Below are positions 32,779 through 41,844 of a stretch of 64,000 bases of DNA, in pieces. The notes beneath the pieces were generated by a model. It was not told the origin of the DNA. It did no database searches and saw only the letters and a list, made by a program, of their open reading frames with translations. The translations under genes and the position numbers were made by a program. Location of the stretch: contig NZ_JBPGNY010000003.1 of assembly GCF_051133435.1 (NCBI RefSeq), positions 1 to 64,000 of the forward strand, in the 5' to 3' direction. Origin of the DNA: JAAYAO01 sp051133435. GTDB lineage: Bacteria > Actinomycetota > Actinomycetes > Propionibacteriales > Propionibacteriaceae. How positions within the stretch are numbered: position 1 is the first letter of the stretch; every line of letters starts with the position of its first letter.

Positions 32779-33465
32779 TCAGAGCCGAGCGTGTTCGTCG
32801 GCGGCGATCGCGCTCAGGCGTTCGTCGGCGGCGGTGCCTTCGACCATCACCGCCGATCCCCCGGTCAGGATCGGGGTGACCAACCCGGCCCGGACGGTCG
32901 GCCAGGGCTCGCCCGCCCTGATCAGCCGTCGGGCGGCCTCATCCGACTCGGAGGTCAGTTCGGCGAAGGTGACCGGCGGATCGACCCAGGCCTCCCCCGT
33001 CTCGTCGTCCACCGGGGGCACATGCAGGTCGGGGTAGCCGCGCACCTCGTCGGCCCAGTCCAGCACTCCGGGGCCGGTGTTACCGAGCCCGACCCCCAAC
33101 GGGTGCAGGGATACCGCCCAGGCCGGCCGGCCGGCCGGATCGGCCTCGACCGCGGGACCGCCGATCACCAGTCGGGCCCGGTCGTCGTCACGGTGGCTGA
33201 CCGCGGCACCCAGATGCCAGCAGGCCGCCACCAGTACCAGGGTCATCCAGTGCCCGGGACGTTCGGCCGCCAGGGGAATCGCGACCAGGTCACCGTCCTC
33301 GATATCGGCCTCCTCGGCCAGGAGGTGGCCGGTCTTGTCGACCCAGTTGCCGAAGGTGGTGGCCGACAGTTCGACCCTGGCTCCGGTGTCCAGGTCGTAC
33401 CAGGTCAGCAGCGGTGCGCTCGCGTCGTGGCGCAGCCGCTCCTCGAAACGGCGGTGGTAGCTCAT
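32779..33465 (-). CDS. TIGR03089 family protein
   Basis: A 228-residue actinobacterial protein resembling a truncated AMP-binding enzyme: LTWYDLDTGARVELSATTFG at the N-terminus, 'LVAIPLAAERPGHWMTLVLV', and 'VTPILTGGSAVMVEGTAADE' at the C-terminus. The ATP-grasping loop and adenylation core of full acyl-CoA ligases are missing, so activity is doubtful. ATG 33465 overlaps the glycosyltransferase stop (TGATG). The family is conserved beside the LCP gene in actinobacteria; its function is unknown. Confidence 0.8.
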   Translation of the reverse strand: MSYHRRFEERLRHDASAPLLTWYDLDTGARVELSATTFGNWVDKTGHLLAEEADIEDGDLVAIPLAAERPGHWMTLVLVAACWHLGAAVSHRDDDRARLVIGGPAVEADPAGRPAWAVSLHPLGVGLGNTGPGVLDWADEVRGYPDLHVPPVDDETGEAWVDPPVTFAELTSESDEAARRLIRAGEPWPTVRAGLVTPILTGGSAVMVEGTAADERLSAIAADEHARL

Positions 33466-34502
33466 CGTCGACTCAACCCCACCAGAAAGCCCAGACCCCA
33501 TGACAGGTGCATCACGACCAGCACCGCCGGCAGCAGCGCGCGCACCTTCGGTGGCAGCGGTCGGCGCAGGGAGGCCGCCCCGGCAACGACGACGGTGCCG
33601 TAGACCAGCGGGGCCAGGAAACCCAGCATCAGCAGTACCGAGAAGAAGCCGCGTCGTCCGGCGGCCCGGCGCATCAGCCCGGCGAGGCCGGCCGTGCTGC
33701 CGACCCCCAGTCCGAGCACGGTCATCGGCGGGGCCAGGTAGCGCAGGGACGCGGTTTCGGGATGGCGGCGCACCACCTCGCGGCGCCAGCGTCCGGTGTT
33801 GTAGAACTGCTTGGCCAACGAGACCCAGGTCGAGCGGGGCCGGTAGGTGACCCGCAGTTCGGGTGAGAACCAGATCTGCTCCCCGGCCCGGCGCAGTCGG
33901 TAGTTCAGTTCCCAGTCCTGGGCGCGGTGCATGGTTTCGTCGAATCCGCCGACCTTGGCCAGGGCGTCGCGGCGGAAGGTGCCGAGATAGACGGTGTCGG
34001 CCGGGCCCTCGTGGCTGGTGGCCAGATGGAAGGCCCCACCGCCCAGTCCGAGCCGGCTGGTGTAGGCGGTGGCGACCGCCCGCTCGAAGGTGCTGTCGCC
34101 CTGGGCGTCCATGAAGCCGCCGACATTGGCCGCCCCGGTCTCCTCGATCAGTTCCACCGCGGTGGTGATGTAGCCGGGGGTGAGCTCGCCGTGCCCGTCG
34201 ACCCGCACGATGATGTCGTGGCGGGCCACCTCGATCGCCCGGTTCAACCCGGCCGGGGTCCAGCCGTCCGGGTTGTCCACGATCCGCACCCGCGGGTCGG
34301 CGGCGGCCAGTTCCTCGGCGATCCGGTGGGTCCGGTCCTTGCTGGGCCCGATCGACACGATGAGTTCGAGCTCCCCGGGATACTCCTGGTCGAGCACCCG
34401 CGCCACCGCCGCCGACAGGTGCCGTTCCTCATTGCGCACCGGCATCACCACGCTCACCGGTGGATAGCTGAGGCGGTCGGCGGATGCGGGTGCGGTGGTC
34501 AT
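33462..34502 (-). CDS. family 2 glycosyltransferase, membrane-associated
   Basis: A 346-residue GT-A enzyme. SVVMPVRNEERHL starts the catalytic domain; SIGPSKDRT, VRVDGHGELTPGYI (acidic metal-binding segment), YLGTFRRDALAKVGGFDE and AQDWELNYRLRRAGEQ (catalytic ED region) follow. The C-terminal 120 residues have three or four membrane segments, as in ExoA-like enzymes that extend envelope or exopolysaccharide chains. It lies head-to-head with the LCP ligase, consistent with envelope polysaccharide assembly. Donor and acceptor are unknown. Confidence 0.88.
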   Translation of the reverse strand: MTTAPASADRLSYPPVSVVMPVRNEERHLSAAVARVLDQEYPGELELIVSIGPSKDRTHRIAEELAAADPRVRIVDNPDGWTPAGLNRAIEVARHDIIVRVDGHGELTPGYITTAVELIEETGAANVGGFMDAQGDSTFERAVATAYTSRLGLGGGAFHLATSHEGPADTVYLGTFRRDALAKVGGFDETMHRAQDWELNYRLRRAGEQIWFSPELRVTYRPRSTWVSLAKQFYNTGRWRREVVRRHPETASLRYLAPPMTVLGLGVGSTAGLAGLMRRAAGRRGFFSVLLMLGFLAPLVYGTVVVAGAASLRRPLPPKVRALLPAVLVVMHLSWGLGFLVGLSRR

Positions 34503-34556
34503 GGGTCCATCCTGCCAACCTCGTCACAAATGGCGTCGGCGGCTTCGCCTGTCGGT

Positions 34557-34562
34557 TACCGT
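34557..34562 (+). promoter_or_regulatory. -10 element for leaderless LCP gene
   Basis: TACCGT, spacer TGCTCTT (7), then ATG. Confidence 0.55.
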
Positions 34563-34569
34563 TGCTCTT

Positions 34570-35883
34570 ATGGCCCCTTCCCGCAGCGACCTCGATTGGT
34601 TGTATCGGCGCGACGAAAACGATGACGACGCCACCCGCCAGATGCCGCCGGCCGACGACACCCCGGCGGCGGTCAACCCACCCCAGCGTGGCCGTCAGTC
34701 GTTCGTCGAAGAACCGGCGGCCGAGGACCCGCGTCGCCGGCAGTCCTACCTCGAGGATCCTGCACAGACCCGGATGCAGCCTCCGGTCGCCGAACCCGAA
34801 CCCGAGCCGCAACGTCCGGTGCGCCCCACTGCGGCACCCGGGGGTCGTGGCAGTGGCCGCCCGCCCGGGCCGCCGCCCACCCGGCCCGAGCCGTCCCGGC
34901 CGCGCAAGCGTCGTCGGCGCCGCCCGGTACGGAGTTTCTTCCTGATCCTGTTGGTGCTGATCCTGGCCCTGGGCGGGTACCTGATCGGGGTGCCGATGGT
35001 CGCCTGGAACAGTGCGACCAAGATCGAGGCGATGCCCACCGGTGAGCGCCCCGGTGACCAGCCCGGCACCACCTACCTGTTGGTCGGCTCCGATTCCCGC
35101 GAAGGGCTCACCCCCGAGGAACAGCGCCGGTTGGGTACCGGCCGGACCGAGGGCCAACGCACCGACACGATGATGTTGCTGTTCGTGCCGCGCACCGGAA
35201 AGCCCGCACTGATCTCCCTGCCGCGCGACCTCTACGTGCCGATCCCGGGGCAGGGCGAGAACAAGTTGAACGCGGCCTATTCCTTCGGTGGCCCGCAACT
35301 ACTGGTGCAAACCGTGGAACAGAGCACCGGGGTGCGCATCGACAAGTACATCGAGGTCGGCTTCGGTGGCTTCGTCAATGTGATCGACGCCCTGGGCGGC
35401 ATCGAGATGTGCCTGGACGAACCGATCCAGGACCGCGACTCGCACCTGGATCTACCGGCGGGTTGTCAGCAGATGGACGGACCGACCGCGCTCGGGTACG
35501 TGCGGATGCGCAAGGCCGATCCGCGCGGCGATCTGGGCCGGGTCGAGCGGCAGCGGGAGATGTTGTCGCAGATCGCGAAGAAGTCGGCGAACCCGATGAA
35601 CGTGCTCATTCCGACCCGGTACTGGAACCTCTCCAAGGCGGGTGCGTCCTCGTTGTCGGTGGACCGCAAAACCGGCGCGACCGATGCCGGACGGATGGCG
35701 AAGGCCTTCCTCGATGTGTCCCGCGGCAGCGGCCTGACCCTGACCGTTCCGATCGCCGACCCCAACTACTCGACCAATGCCGGTTCGGCGGTGTTGTGGG
35801 ACGAGGCCGGGGCCAAGGAGATGTTCGGCAAGATTGCCTCGGGCAGCACCGAGGGTTTGGAGAAATTCGCCGGCAAACCATGA
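34570..35883 (+). CDS. LytR-CpsA-Psr (LCP) family glycopolymer ligase
   Basis: A 437-residue envelope enzyme that transfers lipid-linked glycopolymers to peptidoglycan. The cytoplasmic N-terminus (about 1-120) is acidic and proline-rich; a basic stretch RKRRRRRPVR precedes a membrane helix (about 122-145). The LCP domain shows TYLLVGSDSRE, RTDTMMLLFVPR, ISLPRDLYVPIPGQGENKLN (catalytic Arg and Asp) and ALGYVRMRKADPRGDLGRVERQ. ATG 34570 follows a TACCGT box by 7 bases. Equivalent position to Rv3267 in M. tuberculosis. Confidence 0.93.
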   Translation: MAPSRSDLDWLYRRDENDDDATRQMPPADDTPAAVNPPQRGRQSFVEEPAAEDPRRRQSYLEDPAQTRMQPPVAEPEPEPQRPVRPTAAPGGRGSGRPPGPPPTRPEPSRPRKRRRRRPVRSFFLILLVLILALGGYLIGVPMVAWNSATKIEAMPTGERPGDQPGTTYLLVGSDSREGLTPEEQRRLGTGRTEGQRTDTMMLLFVPRTGKPALISLPRDLYVPIPGQGENKLNAAYSFGGPQLLVQTVEQSTGVRIDKYIEVGFGGFVNVIDALGGIEMCLDEPIQDRDSHLDLPAGCQQMDGPTALGYVRMRKADPRGDLGRVERQREMLSQIAKKSANPMNVLIPTRYWNLSKAGASSLSVDRKTGATDAGRMAKAFLDVSRGSGLTLTVPIADPNYSTNAGSAVLWDEAGAKEMFGKIASGSTEGLEKFAGKP

Positions 35884-35947
35884 GTGGGACAGATTTCCCA
35901 TCACAACCCAAATAGTGGTACATCTACCCGCCGCCGTTGCCGATCAG

Positions 35948-35953
35948 TAGCCT
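35948..35953 (+). promoter_or_regulatory. -10 element for leaderless acyl-CoA dehydrogenase gene
   Basis: TAGCCT, spacer GTGGCTC (7), then ATG. Confidence 0.55.
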
Positions 35954-35960
35954 GTGGCTC

Positions 35961-37133
35961 ATGAGCGATTTCGATGACGTCTACCGTCCGACTGAGGAAC
36001 ACGAGGCCTTCCGGGCAGCGATCCGTGAGGTGGCGGAGGCGAAGATCGCCCCGCACGCCGCCGAAGCCGATGCGACCGCAACCTTCCCGCAGGCGAGTTA
36101 CGACGCCCTGCGTGCCACTGATTTCCACGCCCCGCACATCCCGGAACGCTTCGGCGGTGTTGGCGCCGATGCGCTGGCCACGGTGATCGTGATCGAGGAA
36201 ATTGCTCGGGCCTGCGCGTCCTCGTCGCTGATTCCGGCGGTGAACAAGCTGGGCACTTTGCCGCTGATGCTGGGGGCAAGTGATGAACTCCTCGAGCGCT
36301 ATCTGACCCCCGTCGCCTCGGGTGAGTCGATGTTCTCGTACTGCCTGTCCGAACCCGAGGCCGGCTCCGATGTGGCCTCGATGACCACCCGCGCGGTGGC
36401 CGACGGCGACGAGTTCGTGATCAACGGTGTGAAGCGCTGGATCACCAACGCCGGCGAGTCCGACTACTACACCGTCTTCGCCGTCACCGATCCGGAGAAG
36501 CGCAGCCGCGGCATCTCCGCCTTCGTGGTCGAGAAGGCCGACGAGGGTGTTTCCTTCGGTGCGCCCGAGAAGAAGCTCGGTATCAAGGGCTCGCCCACCC
36601 GTGAGGTCTACTTCGACAATGTCCGCATCCCGGCCTCCCGGATGATCGGCGAGGAGGGCACCGGCTTCGGCCTGGCGATGAAGACCCTCGACCACACCCG
36701 TGTGACCATCGCCGCCCAGGCGCTCGGTATCGCCCAGGGTGCGCTCGACTACGCGCTGGGTTACGTCCAGGAGCGCAAGCAGTTCGGCAAGTCGATCAGC
36801 GACTTCCAGGGCATCCAGTTCATGCTCGCCGACATGGGCATGCAGATCGAGGCGGCCCGCCAGCTCACCTACGCCGCCGCGGCCCGTTCGGAGCGCACCG
36901 ACGCCGACCTGACCTACTTCGGTGCGGCGGCCAAGTGCTTCGCCTCCGATGTGGCGATGCAGGTCACCACCGACGCGGTGCAGTTGTTGGGTGGCTACGG
37001 CTACACCCAGGACTACCCCTGCGAGCGGATGATGCGCGACGCCAAGATCACCCAGATCTACGAGGGCACCAACCAGGTACAGCGGATCGTGATGAGCCGT
37101 CAGTTGATCGGCGGATTGCCGGCGAACCGCTGA
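35961..37133 (+). CDS. acyl-CoA dehydrogenase (FadE25-like)
   Basis: A 390-residue FAD enzyme that makes the alpha-beta double bond of acyl-CoA. It carries YCLSEPEAGSDVASM and RWITNAGESDYYTVF (FAD site), VYFDNVRIPASRMIG, ERKQFGKSISDFQGIQF, LLGGYGYTQDYPCERMMRDA, and the catalytic Glu in QIYEGTNQVQ. Its position beside purE/purK matches FadE25 (Rv3274c) of mycobacteria. Codon use favours GGT, CGT and AAG more than its neighbours, suggesting high expression. A hypothetical short- or branched-chain substrate is likely; it is not linked to the lipid island at 45 kb. Confidence 0.94.
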   Translation: MSDFDDVYRPTEEHEAFRAAIREVAEAKIAPHAAEADATATFPQASYDALRATDFHAPHIPERFGGVGADALATVIVIEEIARACASSSLIPAVNKLGTLPLMLGASDELLERYLTPVASGESMFSYCLSEPEAGSDVASMTTRAVADGDEFVINGVKRWITNAGESDYYTVFAVTDPEKRSRGISAFVVEKADEGVSFGAPEKKLGIKGSPTREVYFDNVRIPASRMIGEEGTGFGLAMKTLDHTRVTIAAQALGIAQGALDYALGYVQERKQFGKSISDFQGIQFMLADMGMQIEAARQLTYAAAARSERTDADLTYFGAAAKCFASDVAMQVTTDAVQLLGGYGYTQDYPCERMMRDAKITQIYEGTNQVQRIVMSRQLIGGLPANR

Positions 37134-37184
37134 GCCACCCCACCGGGCCGGGGCCACGGGGCGTCGCCCCCCAGTCGCGAGCGA

Positions 37185-37688
37185 TCAGTCGCGATTGCGG
37201 ACGCGTTCGCCCTTGGCCTCGGCCTGTTTTCTCAGGTCCTCCTGAAAATCGGTCATCCGGGTGATCAGGGCTTCGTCGGCCACCGCCAAAATGCGGGCGG
37301 CCAGCAACCCGGCATTGCGGGCATTGCCCACCGCGACGGTGGCCACCGGCACCCCGGCCGGCATCTGGACGATCGACAGCAGCGAGTCCAGCCCGTCCAG
37401 ATATTTCAACGGCACCGGCACCCCGATCACCGGCAGCGGGGTGAGGGCCGCGAGCATGCCCGGCAGATGCGCGGCACCACCGGCGCCGGCGATGATCACC
37501 CGAAGCCCGCGGGTGTGGGCGTTGCGGCCGTAGTCGACCATCGCCTCGGGCATCCGGTGGGCCGAGACCACATCGGCCTCGTAGCCGATCCCGAACTCGT
37601 CCAGGGCGGTGGCGGCGGCCTCCATCACCGGCCAGTCGGAGTCCGACCCCATCACGATGCCCACCAGGGGCTGCGCGGCATTGCTCAT
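37185..37688 (-). CDS. purE: N5-carboxyaminoimidazole ribonucleotide mutase
   Basis: A 167-residue class I PurE that moves the carboxyl group of N5-CAIR to carbon 4, giving CAIR. VGIVMGSDSDWPVMEAAA, VVSAHRMPEAMVDYGR, IIAGAGGAAHLPGMLAALT and VATVAVGNARNAGLLAARIL are canonical. ATG 37688 overlaps the purK stop by 4 bases. Confidence 0.96.
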   Translation of the reverse strand: MSNAAQPLVGIVMGSDSDWPVMEAAATALDEFGIGYEADVVSAHRMPEAMVDYGRNAHTRGLRVIIAGAGGAAHLPGMLAALTPLPVIGVPVPLKYLDGLDSLLSIVQMPAGVPVATVAVGNARNAGLLAARILAVADEALITRMTDFQEDLRKQAEAKGERVRNRD

Positions 37689-38908
37689 CGGTTCTCTCCG
37701 TCCGTCCGGGGCTGGTCGGCCCAGCCCTCCTCACCCATCAAATAGCCCGCGGCGTGCCGGGCCCGGCCCAGGGTTTGGGCCAGGTCGTCACCGAAGGCCG
37801 TCACATGGCCGACCTTGCGTCCCGGGCGCACGTCCTTGCCGTAGAACTGCACCCGCAGTTGCCGGTCGCGGGCGAAACAGTGCAACAGGGCGGCGGGCAG
37901 GTCGGCCACCGCCCCGCCCAGCACGTTGCGCATCACCGTCCACCGGGCCCGGGTCGCCGGATCTCCCAACGGCAGGTCGAGCACCGCCCGCACATGGTTC
38001 TCGAACTGGGAGGTGTGTGCCCCGTCGATCGACCAGTGCCCGGTGTTGTGCGGGCGCATCGCCAGTTCGTTCACCACCACGGTGCCGTCGCGTCGCTGCA
38101 TCAACTCGACGGCCAGGATGCCGACCGTCCCAAGTTCGTGGGCGATCTTCAACGCCAACTGTTGCGCGCCGGTGGCCTGTTCCTCGGTCAACCCGGGGGC
38201 CGGGGTGGTCGATTCGACGCAGATGCCGTTCTCCTGCACGGTCTCCGAGATCGGATACGCCACGGCCTGGCCCGATGGGGAGCGCACCACCAGCGCGGAC
38301 AGTTCGCGGGTGAAGTCGACGAACTCCTCGGCCACGATCCGCACACCCTCGGACGAGATCACCCCACCCTCCACGGTGGTGCGTCCGGCCAGGGCCGCGA
38401 AGGGTTCATCGGCCTCTTCGGCCGAATCCAGCTTCCACACCCCCTTGCCGTCGTAGCCGCCGCGGGAGGTCTTGGCGATGATCGGCCAGCCGACCCGGTC
38501 ACCGAAGGCGGCCAGTTCGCGCGCATCGGCGACCACCTCGTGCTCGGGGCAGGGGGCACCCAGCTTCGACAGCCGGGCGCGCATCACGGCCTTGTCCTGG
38601 GCGTGGATCAGCGCCGCCGGGCCGGGTCGCACCGCGATGCCGTCGGCTTCGAGGGCCTCCAGGATGTCGATCGGAACATGTTCGTGGTCGAAGGTGATGG
38701 CATCGCATTCGCGGGCGAATTCCCGCACCGTGTCCAGGTCGGTGTAGTCGCCGACGGTGACCCGATGGGCCACCTGGGCGGCCGAGGTTTTCGGGCCCTC
38801 GGCCAGCACTCGCACCTCGATGCCGAGGCCGATGGCCGCGGCATAGGTCATGCGGGCCAATTGCCCGCCGCCGATGATTCCCACCACATAGGGGCGTACG
38901 TCCGTCAC
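37685..38908 (-). CDS. purK: N5-carboxyaminoimidazole ribonucleotide synthase
   Basis: A 407-residue ATP-grasp enzyme converting AIR, ATP and bicarbonate to N5-CAIR. VGIIGGGQLARMTYAAAI, FDHEHVPIDILEALE, IIAKTSRGGYDGKGVWKLD, ISETVQENGICVES and ELAMRPHNTGHWSIDGAHTS (ATP-grasp C-subdomain) are intact. GTG 38908 is chosen because homology begins there; TAGGCT lies 8 bases upstream. A long in-frame upstream extension is not supported. Confidence 0.95.
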   Translation of the reverse strand: MTDVRPYVVGIIGGGQLARMTYAAAIGLGIEVRVLAEGPKTSAAQVAHRVTVGDYTDLDTVREFARECDAITFDHEHVPIDILEALEADGIAVRPGPAALIHAQDKAVMRARLSKLGAPCPEHEVVADARELAAFGDRVGWPIIAKTSRGGYDGKGVWKLDSAEEADEPFAALAGRTTVEGGVISSEGVRIVAEEFVDFTRELSALVVRSPSGQAVAYPISETVQENGICVESTTPAPGLTEEQATGAQQLALKIAHELGTVGILAVELMQRRDGTVVVNELAMRPHNTGHWSIDGAHTSQFENHVRAVLDLPLGDPATRARWTVMRNVLGGAVADLPAALLHCFARDRQLRVQFYGKDVRPGRKVGHVTAFGDDLAQTLGRARHAAGYLMGEEGWADQPRTDGENR

Positions 38909-38987
38909 GGTGAGCCAGCCTATCGGGTCGGCCCGGGTGGATCGTCGGTAAACGCCCCACGCACGGCCGGTACCGGAAGTGGTAGGA

Positions 38988-40109
38988 ATGGTGATCGTGA
39001 CCGAGCGCGAGACCACCACTGCCAACGACCCCGCTGCCGCGGAGACCGATACCGCCACCTTCGACGGCACCCACCCGGGCCTGATCGCCGATCTCGACCG
39101 AGTACTGGCCGACCCGTCCGGGTACCGGGTGTTGACCGGTGACCGGCCGACCGGCGCGCTGCACATCGGCCATTACCTGGGCACGCTCAAGGGTCGCGTC
39201 GAGTTGCAGAATCAGGGCATCGAGACCTGGCTGGTGGTCGCCGATTACCAGGTGATCACCGACCGCACCGACCCGGGCGATCTGCGGCGCAATGTGTTCG
39301 ACATTCTCGCCGACTACCTGGCGGTGGGGATCGACCCGGCTCGCACCACGATCTTCACCCACTCTTCGGTGCCGGCGCTGAACCAGTTGCTGCTGCCCTT
39401 CCTGTCGCTGGTGAGCCTGCCGGAGTTGCAGCGCAACCCGACGGTGAAGGACGAGTTGGCGAACTCGAAGCTGGACGTGCTGAACGGTCTGTTGCTGACC
39501 TACCCGGTGCATCAGGCCGCCGACATTCTGTTCTGCCACGGCAACCTGGTGCCGGTGGGCCGCGATCAGTTGCCGCACCTGGAACAGACCCGGGTGGTGG
39601 CGCGCCGGTTCAACGACCGGTACGCCGATGGGCGCCGGGTGTTGCCCGAGCCGCAGGCGCTGTTGTCGGCCGCGCCCTATGTGATGGGCCTGGACGGCAA
39701 GAAGATGTCGAAGAGCCGTGGCAACACCATCGCCCTGTCGCACTCGGCCGATGAAACCGCGAAGCTGCTCAAGAAGGCCGTCACCGACGCCGACCGCAAC
39801 ATCACCTACGACCCGGACAACCGTCCGGAGGTGTCGAACCTGGTGATGGTCGGTGCCTTGATGAGTGGTCAGGAGCCGGAGGCCTTCGCCGCCGCGATCG
39901 GCGATGCCGGTGGCAAGGCATTGAAGGATGCGGTGACCGAGGCGATCAACGAGCACCTGCGCCCGATTCGGGAGCGCCGGGCCGAGCTCGCCGCCGACCC
40001 GGCCCACCTGGCCGCGGTGCTGGCCGAGGGTAATGAGCGGGCCAATGCCAAGGCCGATCAGACCCTGGCCGAAGTGCAGGAAGCGATCGGGATGGTCTAC
40101 ACCGCCTGA
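38988..40109 (+). CDS. trpS: tryptophanyl-tRNA synthetase
   Basis: A 373-residue class Ic synthetase charging tRNA-Trp. GDRPTGALHIGHYLGTL holds the HIGH motif, YVMGLDGKKMSKSRGN the KMSKS loop, and VADYQVITDR, YPVHQAADILF and VGRDQLPHLEQTR the Trp pocket. A roughly 25-residue Thr/Ala-rich N-terminal extension precedes homology. Start uncertain: ATG 38988 is chosen; GTG 38979 or GTG 38997 are alternatives. Divergent from purK and convergent with modB. Confidence 0.94.
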   Translation: MVIVTERETTTANDPAAAETDTATFDGTHPGLIADLDRVLADPSGYRVLTGDRPTGALHIGHYLGTLKGRVELQNQGIETWLVVADYQVITDRTDPGDLRRNVFDILADYLAVGIDPARTTIFTHSSVPALNQLLLPFLSLVSLPELQRNPTVKDELANSKLDVLNGLLLTYPVHQAADILFCHGNLVPVGRDQLPHLEQTRVVARRFNDRYADGRRVLPEPQALLSAAPYVMGLDGKKMSKSRGNTIALSHSADETAKLLKKAVTDADRNITYDPDNRPEVSNLVMVGALMSGQEPEAFAAAIGDAGGKALKDAVTEAINEHLRPIRERRAELAADPAHLAAVLAEGNERANAKADQTLAEVQEAIGMVYTA

Positions 40110-40124
40110 CCTTGCCTCGGGGCG

Positions 40125-40955
40125 TCAACCGGCGTTCAGGTCGCGGCGGCCGCCGAGCAGGCCGACCACGAGCAGCACCACGATGCTGACCATCAGCAGC
40201 ACGAAGGACAACCCGACCGCCAGGGCGAGGTTCGATTCGAAGCCGATGAAGATCGCCAGCGGCATGGTTTGGGTGACCCCTTCGCGGTTGCCGGCGAAGA
40301 AAAGCGTGGCGCCGAACTCCCCCAGGGCCCGGGCCCAGGCGAGCACCACCCCGCTGAGGATCGCCCGCCGGGCGATCGGCACCATGATGTGCCAGAACAG
40401 GGCGAGCTCGGAAGCCTTGTCGACCCGGGCGGCTTCGCGCACGTGCGGGTCGACCTCCTCCAGGCCCAGCCGGGCGGCGCGGACGAAGAACGGCCCGGCG
40501 ACGAAGACCTGCGAGATCACCACCGCGGTGGTGCTGAAGGGCAGCGAGATACCCAACTCGGCCAGGGGTGCACCGACCACTCCGGTGCGGCCGAAGACCT
40601 CCAGCAGGGCGATCCCGGCCACCATCGGGGGCAACACGATCGGCAGGTCGATCAGCAGGGTGACCAGCGAGCGTCCCGGGAACTGCCACCGGGACAGCAC
40701 ATAGGCCAGCGGCAAACCGGTCACCACGATCACCACCATGGCGATGGCAGTGGTGACCAACGACAACCGCACCGCGGCGTGCACCTGCGGATCACTCAGG
40801 TATGTGCCCAGGTCACCGGCGATCGCGACCCAGATCAACCCGAGGATCGGCACGCCGAGCAGGCCGACCAGCAGCACCGCCGGGGGGAGAAACCAGAAGG
40901 CATCTCGCGCCCGGGGCTGCCCGGTCGGCCTGCGGCCGGCGCGGACCAGGCTCAA
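40125..40955 (-). CDS. modB: molybdate ABC transporter permease
   Basis: A 276-residue inner-membrane permease with six or so segments. The EAA loop 'EVDPHVREAARVDKASELAL' and the ModB-typical VLAWARALGEFGATLFFAGN identify it. The start is TTG at 40955, overlapping the modA stop (TTGA), with no better start nearby. It is unusual in lacking a modC ATPase next door: trpS follows immediately in the opposite orientation, so the ATPase must be encoded elsewhere. Confidence 0.88.
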   Translation of the reverse strand: MSLVRAGRRPTGQPRARDAFWFLPPAVLLVGLLGVPILGLIWVAIAGDLGTYLSDPQVHAAVRLSLVTTAIAMVVIVVTGLPLAYVLSRWQFPGRSLVTLLIDLPIVLPPMVAGIALLEVFGRTGVVGAPLAELGISLPFSTTAVVISQVFVAGPFFVRAARLGLEEVDPHVREAARVDKASELALFWHIMVPIARRAILSGVVLAWARALGEFGATLFFAGNREGVTQTMPLAIFIGFESNLALAVGLSFVLLMVSIVVLLVVGLLGGRRDLNAG

Positions 40956-41761
40956 GACGTCGGCTCGGTGTAACCGACCTCGACCATCCGCTCCTTACCG
41001 GCGCCCTCGGTCATGAACTCGATGAACTGCTTCGCGGCTTCGGTGTTCTTGCCGGCGGTGACCGGGGCGATCATCAGCGACTGTTCGGTGTTCACCTCAT
41101 CGGGGAAATCGACCGCGGTGGCCTCGGAGTCCTTCGGGATGTCGGTGCGGAAGACGATGCCGGCGTCGGCCTCACCGAGCTGCACCTTCTGCACGATCGG
41201 CTGCACGCCCAATTCCCGCGAGACGGTGTTGGACATCAGCTTGTCGGTGAAACCCGGCTGGGAGGTTTCGATCTTCTCGAGGGTCTTCGAGGTGGCCATC
41301 CAGATCGGCAGGCTCTCGTCGGCGAGCAGCACCTTCACCCCGGGACGGGCCAGGTCGGTGTACTGCGACACATTGCCCGGGTTGCCCGGGGCCACCACCA
41401 CGACCAGGCTGGTGTTGGCCAGCGGCTGCACCCCGTCGGGGTCGACCAGGTTCTCCTCCGCGGCGGTCTTCATGTCGCGGGGGTTGGCCGCGATCCAGAC
41501 GTCCGGGGTCGCACCCTTGGCGAGTTGTTCGCGCTGGATCGGGGTGTGGCCGGCTTCGAAGGTGACCTTGCCCAGCCCGGCCTCCTCGTAGGCGGCGGCC
41601 AGCGACTTGGTGTGTCCGGCCAGCGCGCCCGGCGAGAAGACGATGACCTCATTGTCGTCACCGCCTTGTTGTTCGGCGGGTTCGGCAGGGCCCGCGCAGG
41701 CGGCCAGCGGCAGCACGACGAGTGCCGCGACAGCGGCCAGCAGGGAACGACGGTTACGCAT
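40952..41761 (-). CDS. modA: molybdate ABC transporter substrate-binding lipoprotein
   Basis: A 269-residue exported protein. The signal peptide RSLLAAVAALVVLPLAACAG ends in the lipobox LAAC (Cys about 22). The mature part has VIVFSPGALAGHTKSLAAAY, FEAGHTPIQREQLAKGATPD, LADESLPIWMATSKTL and GIVFRTDIPKDSEATAVDFP, the ModA anion-binding fold. GGAG lies about 11 bases before the ATG. Captures molybdate or tungstate for ModB. Confidence 0.92.
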   Translation of the reverse strand: MRNRRSLLAAVAALVVLPLAACAGPAEPAEQQGGDDNEVIVFSPGALAGHTKSLAAAYEEAGLGKVTFEAGHTPIQREQLAKGATPDVWIAANPRDMKTAAEENLVDPDGVQPLANTSLVVVVAPGNPGNVSQYTDLARPGVKVLLADESLPIWMATSKTLEKIETSQPGFTDKLMSNTVSRELGVQPIVQKVQLGEADAGIVFRTDIPKDSEATAVDFPDEVNTEQSLMIAPVTAGKNTEAAKQFIEFMTEGAGKERMVEVGYTEPTS

Positions 41762-41815
41762 GGGGAAACAACTCCTGGATCGATGAACTCATTCCAAGGA
41801 GTCGTGGCCGGTGCC

Positions 41816-41828
41816 CGGGAAGTTCCCG
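41816..41828. terminator. short palindrome between sigma factor and modA
   Basis: CGGGAA-G-TTCCCG lies 17 bases after the sigma-factor stop and 55 bases before modA on the minus strand. It could be a weak terminator or a modA operator; nothing else is seen in this gap. Confidence 0.35.
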
Positions 41829-41844
41829 TGACCTTGCCCACATC

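Noticed and set aside
41762..41844. Molybdenum-cofactor riboswitch ahead of modA
   Set aside because: Only a 13-base palindrome and a GGAG site are visible; the multi-stem aptamer pattern is absent.
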